A stretch of DNA of 5,186 nt from assembly GCA_027483425.1 (NCBI GenBank), contig JAIXUR010000256.1, positions 1 through 5,186 of the forward strand, given 5' to 3'. Positions 1 through 4,374 of this stretch are shown piece after piece; within the stretch, counting starts at the first letter, position 1, and each line of letters opens with the position of its first letter. Made by a program: the position numbers and the translations under genes. The notes beneath the pieces are model-generated. The model did no database searches and had not been told where the DNA came from. It worked only from the letters and a program-made list of their open reading frames with translations. Source of the DNA: Cyanobacteriota bacterium (lineage in GTDB: Bacteria; Cyanobacteriota; Cyanobacteriia; Phormidesmidales; Phormidesmidaceae).

Positions 1-1061
1 CCACCGAGCGCAAATTTCAAGACAAGGCCTACGCTGACCAGGTGGCCACGCTTTTCCTAGACGAGCTGCTCAAAAATGGCACCACGACCGCCCTGGTTTT
101 TGCAGCGGTGTTTCCGGCCTCAGTGGATGCATTTTTTGAAGCGGCGATCGCCCGTAACCTCCGCATGATCAGCGGCAAGGTGATGATGAATCGCCACGCG
201 CCAGATTATCTCTGCGACACCGTCGAGTCGTCCTACACCGATTCCAAGGCCCTGATTCAGAAGTGGCACAAGCAGGGGCGACTGCTCTATGCGGTCACCC
301 CACGGTTTGCCGGTACCTCCACCGAAGCCCAGCTGAAGCAGGCCGCCCGATTGCTGGAAGAATTTCCCGATGTGTACCTGCACACCCACATCGCTGAAAA
401 CATAGCCGAAGTCGAGTGGGTGGCGGGCATGTTTCCCCAGCACAAGGGCTACCTAGATGTCTATGACCAGACCGGGTTGGTGAAGGAGCGATCGGTCTTT
501 GCCCACGGGGTGCAGTTAACCGACGACGAATTCCGGCGGCTGTCGGAGGCCAAGGCGGCGATCTCCTTTTGCCCCACCTCCAACCTGTTTCTCGGCAGTG
601 GTCTGTTTAGGATCGAGCAGGCCAAGTCCGTTGAGCACCCCGTTAAGGTTGGGCTTGGTACCGACGTGGGCGCGGGCACGAGTTTCTCAATTCTGCAAAC
701 CACCAACGAGGCCTACAAAGTAGCCCAGCTGCGGGGCCAAAAATTGTCGGCTTTTAAATCTCTATTTCTGGCTACCCTCGGCGGCGCTAGGGCGCTCTGT
801 CTAGAGGATAAAATCGGCAGCTTCGACCCCGGCAAAGAAGCCGACTTTGTCGTGCTGAATCCCCGCTCGACGCCGCTGATGGCCTTTCGTAACCCCATCC
901 AACTCCCAGCGGCCCTGGATGACCTGGCCGACATCGCCTTCTCGCTGATTATGCTTGGGGACGATCGCGCCATCGCCGCCACCTACATTATGGGTGAACG
1001 GGCCTACCCCGCCTACACCAGCGGAGTTACAGATCCGAGTCGCCCTGCACTCCCTGAATAA
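1..1061 (+). CDS. guaD: Guanine deaminase, 5'-truncated by the window edge
   Basis: Zinc-dependent amidohydrolase that converts guanine to xanthine and ammonia in cytoplasmic purine salvage and catabolism. The reading frame is open from base 3 (TERKFQDKAYADQ precedes the GTG at 42), and the TERKF stretch matches family sequence, so the true start lies upstream. By comparison with E. coli GuaD, roughly 100 N-terminal residues are missing, including the first metal-binding HxH. Visible active-site parts are HTHIAEN (His at 387-389, Glu at 396-398), FAHG (His at 504-506) and GLGTDVGAGTS (Asp at 663-665). Family blocks NGTTTALVF, CPTSNLFLGSGLF, NEAYKVAQL, LATLGGARAL and PGKEADFVVL are all present, and no frameshift is seen. 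The stop TAA at 1059-1061 lies inside the convergent kaiC gene, so the last eleven or so residues (ending PSRPALPE) are read from DNA that also encodes the KaiC tail. No functional link to the clock is established. Confidence 0.95.
   Translation, partial: TERKFQDKAYADQVATLFLDELLKNGTTTALVFAAVFPASVDAFFEAAIARNLRMISGKVMMNRHAPDYLCDTVESSYTDSKALIQKWHKQGRLLYAVTPRFAGTSTEAQLKQAARLLEEFPDVYLHTHIAENIAEVEWVAGMFPQHKGYLDVYDQTGLVKERSVFAHGVQLTDDEFRRLSEAKAAISFCPTSNLFLGSGLFRIEQAKSVEHPVKVGLGTDVGAGTSFSILQTTNEAYKVAQLRGQKLSAFKSLFLATLGGARALCLEDKIGSFDPGKEADFVVLNPRSTPLMAFRNPIQLPAALDDLADIAFSLIMLGDDRAIAATYIMGERAYPAYTSGVTDPSRPALPE
144..151. repeat. HIP1 octamer GCGATCGC
   Basis: Palindromic repeat highly over-represented in many cyanobacterial genomes. 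This copy is in the guanine deaminase gene. Confidence 0.9.
1027..1061. other. Tail-to-tail coding overlap of guaD and kaiC
   Basis: The guanine deaminase stop (1059-1061) and the kaiC stop (1027-1029) cross, so 35 bp encode both C-termini: about the last eleven residues of the deaminase and KaiC residues about 508-518. There is no room for a conventional intergenic terminator, so the two transcripts are expected to be antisense to each other at their 3' ends unless one terminates inside the other gene. Confidence 0.95.
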
Positions 1062-2583
1062 TCCGCGCCAGCTCGCTCTTTTCGTCTACCGAAATGCGCG
1101 TGGGCGAACCGCTAATAATGCGCTCCAGGTTGCGGAACGAGTCTTTGATATCCGGCCCCTGGCTGTTAATGGTGTACTCGCGAATGCCCTTGTCGTGCCA
1201 AGAGCCGCGCATCTTAAACACGTTGATAGCCCGGGATAGTTCCCCCCGTACCTCAACGTACTGGAGCATCAAAATCGTGTCGGTAATGGTCGAAATGTGA
1301 GACTCGGTAATCGAGTGCAGCCCCATGAACTGCTCGGTGGTGTTGGTGAAAAAGCCGGTAATTTCTTCCTGCTTGGCAAACCCTGTCACCCCAATCACAA
1401 ACTGCCGGAACGAGTTGTTGCTCACCCCGCGATCGAGGGCCGACAGGGAGTCAATCGCCACCCGCGAGGGCTTGAACTGAGAAATTTCGGTTTTGATGGT
1501 TTGCAGGTGGTCTTCTAGGCCCGCCGACTCGGGATAGGCGCAAATAATCTTCAGCAGCCCTTGCTCCTCCATGGACTCAAAATCGACCCCCCAGGAGTAG
1601 GCGTTGCGAGACAGCTGGGCCCGCGACTCTTCGTAGGCAAACAGGATCGCCCGCTCGCCATGCTTGCAGGCATCCACCAAAAACTTGCTGACCAGTAGGG
1701 TTTTGCCCGTACCGGTGGCCCCGGTCGCCAAAATAATTGAATCTCTGAAGAAGCCGCCGCCACACATTTCGTCTAGGGTGGCCACCCCCGACGATACTCG
1801 AACGTTAGACGATCGCTGGGTTAGCTGCATGGCCCCTAGGGGGAAGATGTTGATGCCAGTGTTGGTAATGGTGAAGGGGTATTCTCCCTTCATGTGGGTG
1901 GTGCCCCGCAGCTTGAGAATTTCAATGGTGCGCCGTCGCCGCTCCCCTTCCAGGGCATTGCGCACGATCACCACATTGTCAGAGACAAACTCTTCGACCC
2001 CAAAGCGCGCCACCGGGCCGTACTCATCCAGGCGCTCGGTGGTCATGATGGTGGTCACCCCCATCAGTTTCAACCGGGCCACCACGCGAAAAATCTCCCG
2101 CCTCACGACCGAGGCGGCGTCGTACTGCTGAAATACCGCCGTCACCGAGTCAATCGAGACCCGCTTCGCCTTGTACTTGCGAATGGCGTACTGAATGCGC
2201 TCGATCAGGGCCGACAGATCAAAGTTGCCCACCACATCCTGCCCCTCGGGGTCGGGGGAGGCATCGAGAATAAACAGCTTGCCGTCATCGATCAACTGCT
2301 GAAGATTCCAGCCAAAGCTGTAGGCGTTTTGAATAATGTCTTCGGGCGATTCCTCAAAGGTGACAAACACCCCAGGCTCGTCGAACTGGGTGATGCCGTT
2401 GTAGATAAACTGCACCGCAAACAGGGTTTTGCCCGTACCCGAGGTACCGCTTACCAGGGTCGATCGCCCCGCCGGGATGCCCCCGTGGCTGATATCGTCA
2501 AGGCCCTCAATCATGGTGCGAATTTTCCGCACGCCGACAGGGGACGACGAGGGCTGCAGATCGGTTTGGTCAGAGTCTGTCAT
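1027..2583 (-). CDS. kaiC: Circadian clock protein KaiC, autokinase/autophosphatase/ATPase
   Basis: Core oscillator component: a hexameric double RecA-type ATPase whose CI ring runs a slow ATPase and binds KaiB, and whose CII ring autophosphorylates and dephosphorylates. It has 518 residues (519 in S. elongatus). CI carries P-loop GTSGTGKT (46-53), catalytic EE at 77-78 and Walker B Asp145. CII carries P-loop GATGTGKT (288-295), EE at 318-319, Asp378 and Arg385. Phosphosites Ser431 and Thr432 and nearby Thr426 sit in SITESHISTITD. The A-loop region (ERIISGSPTRI, about 487-497), the target of KaiA, is intact. ATG at 2581-2583 is chosen because an in-frame TAA lies 18 bases upstream; no clear Shine-Dalgarno sequence is visible. 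The gene lies last in kaiA-kaiB-kaiC, separated from kaiB by 247 bp, so it may have its own promoter. Its stop (1027-1029) lies inside the guanine deaminase gene. Residues 157, 402, 422 and 470 differ from S. elongatus at positions known from clock mutants. Confidence 0.99.
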   Translation of the reverse strand: MTDSDQTDLQPSSSPVGVRKIRTMIEGLDDISHGGIPAGRSTLVSGTSGTGKTLFAVQFIYNGITQFDEPGVFVTFEESPEDIIQNAYSFGWNLQQLIDDGKLFILDASPDPEGQDVVGNFDLSALIERIQYAIRKYKAKRVSIDSVTAVFQQYDAASVVRREIFRVVARLKLMGVTTIMTTERLDEYGPVARFGVEEFVSDNVVIVRNALEGERRRRTIEILKLRGTTHMKGEYPFTITNTGINIFPLGAMQLTQRSSNVRVSSGVATLDEMCGGGFFRDSIILATGATGTGKTLLVSKFLVDACKHGERAILFAYEESRAQLSRNAYSWGVDFESMEEQGLLKIICAYPESAGLEDHLQTIKTEISQFKPSRVAIDSLSALDRGVSNNSFRQFVIGVTGFAKQEEITGFFTNTTEQFMGLHSITESHISTITDTILMLQYVEVRGELSRAINVFKMRGSWHDKGIREYTINSQGPDIKDSFRNLERIISGSPTRISVDEKSELARIIQGVQGDSDL

Positions 2584-2599
2584 GGGAGATGGTTGAGGT

Positions 2600-2622
2600 T
2601 ATGGGCCGTATAGCCGCCCATA
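2600..2622 (-). promoter_or_regulatory. Perfect 7-bp inverted repeat in the kaiC leader
   Basis: TATGGGC and GCCCATA form perfect 7-bp arms around a 9-base loop. The hairpin ends 16 bases before the kaiC ATG. In the mRNA it would sit at the edge of the ribosome footprint, and as DNA it is a candidate operator. Both roles are inference. The kaiC-proximal arm includes part of the in-frame TAA that limits the kaiC start. Confidence 0.55.
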
Positions 2623-2637
2623 CATAAATTACTAGAC

Positions 2638-2648
2638 ATCCTGAGGAT
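2638..2648. repeat. 11-bp odd palindrome ATCCTGAGGAT
   Basis: Perfect ATCCT/AGGAT dyad around a single central base, 55 bases upstream of the kaiC start in the AT-richer part of the gap. It could be a protein-binding site, but short palindromes also arise by chance. Confidence 0.3.
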
Positions 2649-2790
2649 TAAGCATACCCCGAACCGGTGACCCTACTAGATTTAAGCGGACTCAACCGCC
2701 AACGCCTAAGGAAAGCCCGGCACGCCCATGGCAGGCTTGAGGTGGGCAGGGCAACCCTAACGGTTCATAACTTGGCCAGCGGAGTCATGG

Positions 2791-2820
2791 GCTGCCCCTA
2801 ATGCTGCCCGATGCTGACCC
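2791..2820. repeat. Short tandem repeat of GCTGCCC-like units
   Basis: Three related units, GCTGCCC (2791-2797), ATGCTGCCCG (2801-2810) and ATGCTGACCC (2811-2820), lie head to tail, the last two in exact 10-bp register. The array starts 10 bases beyond the kaiB stop. It is probably replication slippage; a 10-bp period would also place units on one face of the helix. Confidence 0.45.
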
Positions 2821-2830
2821 AACGGCAGGT

Positions 2831-3145
2831 CTAGCCGTAGATTTCGTCTTCGCGTAAATCATCGTAGAGCAGATCCAGGCCAATCAGCACCCGTTCGCGA
2901 TCGGACAGATCCCCAATAATTTTACGCACGGGAGGGGGCAAAATTTTGGCCAGGGTGGGGGTAGCCAAAATTTTGTCTTCCTCCGCCAGCTGCGGATTTT
3001 TGAGCACGTCAATCACCTTGAGGGCGTAAACCCCCTGAAACTCTTCTTCGAGAATGTTGTTGAGGGTCTTCAGGGCACGAATGGAGTTGGGGGTGTTGCC
3101 CGCGACGTAGAGCTTAAGGATGTAGGTCTTTTTTACGGAGCTCAT
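2831..3145 (-). CDS. kaiB: Circadian clock protein KaiB
   Basis: Small fold-switching clock protein of 104 residues. In the known system KaiB changes to a thioredoxin-like fold, binds the CI ring of phosphorylated KaiC, sequesters KaiA, and competes with SasA and recruits CikA. The family signature is almost complete: KTYILKLYVAGNTPNS near the N-terminus, GVYALKVIDVLKNPQLAEEDKILATPTLAK in the middle, and IIGDLSDRERVLIGLDLLY towards the end. Gly89 and Asp91 correspond to the residues whose mutation traps KaiB in its binding-competent fold (Gly88 and Asp90 in S. elongatus numbering). The C-terminus (DDLREDEIYG) is acidic, as is usual. The start ATG at 3143-3145 fits the family N-terminus; no Shine-Dalgarno sequence is visible, and a 10-codon upstream frame ends at this ATG with an ATGA overlap. 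It lies 57 bp after kaiA. A perfect 12-bp inverted repeat lies within the coding sequence at 2939-2975. Confidence 0.98.
   Translation of the reverse strand: MSSVKKTYILKLYVAGNTPNSIRALKTLNNILEEEFQGVYALKVIDVLKNPQLAEEDKILATPTLAKILPPPVRKIIGDLSDRERVLIGLDLLYDDLREDEIYG
2939..2975. repeat. Perfect 12-bp inverted repeat inside kaiB
   Basis: CAAAATTTTGGC (2939-2950) and GCCAAAATTTTG (2964-2975) are exact reverse complements separated by 13 bases. Each arm contains the self-complementary CAAAATTTTG, so the ten bases are also a direct repeat with a 27-bp centre-to-centre distance. In kaiB the arms encode KILA and AKIL on either side of TPTL. Two A4T4 tracts in a GC-rich gene could bend DNA, and the mRNA could form a stable stem. 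Confidence 0.8.
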
Positions 3146-3174
3146 GGAGACAACGCTCTGGGTGACAGGGACAT
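3142..3174 (-). other. 10-codon upstream frame overlapping the kaiB start
   Basis: An ATG at 3172-3174 opens a frame reading MSLSPRALSP, whose TGA overlaps the kaiB ATG as ATGA. Such overlaps permit translational coupling by reinitiation. There is no Shine-Dalgarno sequence before either start, and a frame this short is easily a chance occurrence in a 57-bp spacer. It is recorded because it bears on how kaiB translation begins. Confidence 0.2.
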
Positions 3175-3202
3175 GGATGATTGTATCGGGTAATTTTAAG
3201 GC
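3146..3202 (-). promoter_or_regulatory. kaiA-kaiB spacer, possible kaiBC promoter
   Basis: In S. elongatus the kaiBC promoter lies between kaiA and kaiB. Here the spacer is only 57 bp. Its kaiA-proximal half is AT-rich, and reading towards kaiB it contains TACAAT, five of six bases of a -10 hexamer, within CCCGATACAATCAT. No matching -35 is visible 16-18 bases further up, so any promoter would need an activator or would start elsewhere. Confidence 0.3.
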
Positions 3203-4093
3203 CTAGGGCTGACGGGGAATCGATCGCCGGTACATTTCACACAGGTGGGCAATCACATCGATCAGGGTGAGGCGGTAGTCGAGCAAAATTTCTTCGCTGC
3301 GCCCCTCCAGCTTGAGCTGTTTGGCGAAGCCATCCATGAGCTGCATGTGAATTTCGACGATTTGGGCGACGGAGATATCGGCCATGAAGGCCTGGTCAAC
3401 AAAGTCGTCGATGAGCTGATTGAGGTTAATTTTGGGGTCTTTGGCAAAGTAACCCAAAATAATCACGCGGTAGTCAGCCTTGAGCTGGGCCAAAAACGTG
3501 GTGCGGTCATCGGGGCTCATGTTGCGCAAAAAAGAGCTAGGACTGCGTTTGTAATACACCCCCAGATATCCCAAGCGGGCTTTGAGCTTTTCGGTCAGTC
3601 GATGCTGTTGGGCATTGAGGCTATCGGACGAAGCGGTTGATGGATCCGCGACATTGAACGGCGGTGACGGCGGGCTGGGGTGGGGCAGCCGTAAAAACTC
3701 TTGAATGGAGTTTTGAATCACCCGCTCAAGCTGGGGCCAGGCCTCGACGGCATGGTGGACTACGGCACCAGGGTAGGCCTCGGCCCCAGCCACCGGTACG
3801 GCATTGGTCTCTAGGGGGCGATCGCTGGCGGTGGCCACCGCTTCACCCAGCAAGACCACCACCGGCACCATCAGCTCTAGCTGCATCAGCGCAGGGCGTA
3901 GGGCCTGTCGCCAAACCTGGTCATCGACCACGAGACAATCGGGCAGATCAGGTCGACTCTGTAGCCAGTCTAGGGCGTCCTCGGGAACGGCGGTTTGATG
4001 CACTACGTATCGGCTTGGATCCAGATTTAACTCAGGAGCCTGCTTAGCCTGATCACCGTGGGTCAGGATATAGATCTGAAGGGGAGCAACCAA
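3203..4093 (-). CDS. kaiA: Circadian clock protein KaiA, full-length, TTG start
   Basis: Activator of KaiC: the C-terminal four-helix domain dimerises, captures the KaiC A-loop and promotes autophosphorylation. It has 296 residues, against 284 in S. elongatus. Residues 1 to about 135 form a divergent pseudo-receiver. Residues about 136-165 are a Pro/Ser-rich linker (PHPSPPSPPF). Residues about 165-293 form the highly conserved KaiC-binding domain, with LGYLGVYYKRSP, FLRNMSPDDR and a C-terminus ending LCEMYRRSIPRQP. The start is TTG at 4091-4093: the only other frame upstream is short, closed by a TAG at 4133-4135, has no ATG/GTG/TTG, and the first beta strand begins at residue 5. No Shine-Dalgarno sequence is seen. 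Asp57-Asp58 sit at the end of predicted strand 3, where true receivers carry the phosphoacceptor. The full-length form separates this organism from Nostocales, whose KaiA lacks the N-terminal domain. It is divergently transcribed from the kinase gene at 4375. Confidence 0.97.
   Translation of the reverse strand: MVAPLQIYILTHGDQAKQAPELNLDPSRYVVHQTAVPEDALDWLQSRPDLPDCLVVDDQVWRQALRPALMQLELMVPVVVLLGEAVATASDRPLETNAVPVAGAEAYPGAVVHHAVEAWPQLERVIQNSIQEFLRLPHPSPPSPPFNVADPSTASSDSLNAQQHRLTEKLKARLGYLGVYYKRSPSSFLRNMSPDDRTTFLAQLKADYRVIILGYFAKDPKINLNQLIDDFVDQAFMADISVAQIVEIHMQLMDGFAKQLKLEGRSEEILLDYRLTLIDVIAHLCEMYRRSIPRQP
3818..3825. repeat. HIP1 octamer GCGATCGC
   Basis: Second full copy, within kaiA in the segment encoding the pseudo-receiver domain. 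Confidence 0.9.
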
Positions 4094-4127
4094 GGGGTGA
4101 CAGCCGTGAGCAGGACAGGAAAACAGG

Positions 4128-4141
4128 CTGGCCTAAGCCAG
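4128..4141 (-). repeat. Small hairpin in the kaiA upstream region
   Basis: CTGGC and GCCAG, perfect 5-bp arms around CTAA, begin 34 bases before the kaiA TTG. A second dyad, CCAGA/TCTGG around five bases, lies at 4152-4166. Both are short and may be chance in GC-rich DNA. If kaiA transcription starts near 4200 they would be in its leader. Confidence 0.25.
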
Positions 4142-4205
4142 GGCACAACAGCCAGAACCGATCTGGGCCGGAATGCACTACACCGACCTAGGGGGTGTCA
4201 GGATA

Positions 4206-4235
4206 TTGTCAATTGTAAAGGGTGGTTGCCAGAAT
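4206..4235 (+). promoter_or_regulatory. Candidate promoter for the kinase gene
   Basis: TTGTCA at 4206-4211 (5 of 6 to TTGACA) and CAGAAT at 4230-4235 (4 of 6 to TATAAT) are separated by 18 bases. Transcription would start about 130 bases before the ATG, so the tandem duplication would lie in the mRNA leader. The match is modest. Confidence 0.3.
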
Positions 4236-4275
4236 ACAGCCGCCCCCCTAAACCTGGGATCAGTCCCTCCAGGGA

Positions 4276-4297
4276 ATGATCCAGGCATGATCCAGGA
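4276..4297. repeat. 11-bp tandem direct repeat ATGATCCAGG
   Basis: ATGATCCAGGC (4276-4286) is followed immediately by ATGATCCAGGA (4287-4297). It lies inside the first unit of the larger duplication, is absent from the second, and accounts for the length difference between the units. It looks like a replication slippage product. Confidence 0.7.
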
Positions 4298-4305
4298 ATG
4301 ACTCC

Positions 4306-4359
4306 GTGGCCCTGCCGCCCCTTCACGCCGTTTTAAGTGCCATCCCTCCAGGGAATTAG
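4306..4359 (+). other. 17-codon relic or upstream frame paralogous to the kinase N-terminus
   Basis: In the first repeat unit, the position equivalent to the kinase ATG is a GTG that opens a 17-codon frame ending in TAG at 4357-4359. It reads MALPPLHAVLSAIPPGN (GTG taken as Met), against MALPPPDYFLSFIPAYP for the true start; both share ALPP and LSxIP. It is in the same reading phase as the gene, and a second TAG at 4369-4371 keeps the two separate. It is either a dead copy of the start region or a translated leader peptide. Confidence 0.45.
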
Positions 4360-4374
4360 CCGGGAATTTAGCCC

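Larger units (their letters stand above)
2584..2830 (-). other. Long kaiB-kaiC intergenic region (247 bp)
   Basis: Non-coding gap inside the kai cluster, much longer than the 57-bp kaiA-kaiB spacer. Read towards kaiC it holds only mini-frames of 7-8 codons. It contains a short 10-bp tandem repeat just after kaiB, an AT-richer segment around 2622-2680 that could hold a promoter, an 11-bp odd palindrome and a perfect hairpin next to the kaiC start. I found no convincing -35/-10 pair and no hairpin followed by a T-run. Confidence 0.7.
4094..4374. promoter_or_regulatory. Divergent regulatory region between kaiA and the CBS kinase
   Basis: A 281-bp non-coding region that must hold the promoters of kaiA (leftward) and of the kinase (rightward). 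The only AT-rich island is about 4201-4218. It contains the odd palindrome ATTGTCAAT (4205-4213), which reads as a perfect TTGACA (4212-4207) towards kaiA and as TTGTCA (4206-4211) towards the kinase. The kaiA side lacks a good -10 at 16-18 bases. On the kaiA-proximal side are two small dyads (4128-4141 and 4152-4166), and on the kinase side an imperfect tandem duplication. Confidence 0.5.

Noticed and set aside
955..1239. Plus-strand open frame of 94 codons over the guaD/kaiC junction
   Set aside because: It is out of frame with the deaminase and antisense to the KaiC C-terminus, and shows no family motif.
1697..2439. Exact 17-bp direct repeat AGGGTTTTGCCCGTACC at 1697-1713 and 2423-2439
   Set aside because: The two copies encode the GTGKTL segments of the CI and CII P-loops, so they reflect the ancient internal duplication of KaiC rather than a mobile or regulatory repeat.
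1894..2613. Long plus-strand open frame (239 codons) opposite kaiC
   Set aside because: It lies antisense to highly conserved KaiC coding sequence, has no recognisable domain, and is rich in His, Arg and Gly, as expected from the reverse strand of a GC-rich gene.
2703..2725. Possible attenuator hairpin around the GCCTG/CGGGC stretch in the kaiB-kaiC gap
   Set aside because: The stem has a mismatch and a G-T pair, and the following TTTCC is not a T-run, so it does not qualify as a Rho-independent terminator.
2584..2830. Mini-frames of 7-8 codons in the kaiB-kaiC gap (for example MYGRLYGP, MLNPQDV)
   Set aside because: Each is very short, none has a ribosome binding site, and their number is not surprising for 247 bp.
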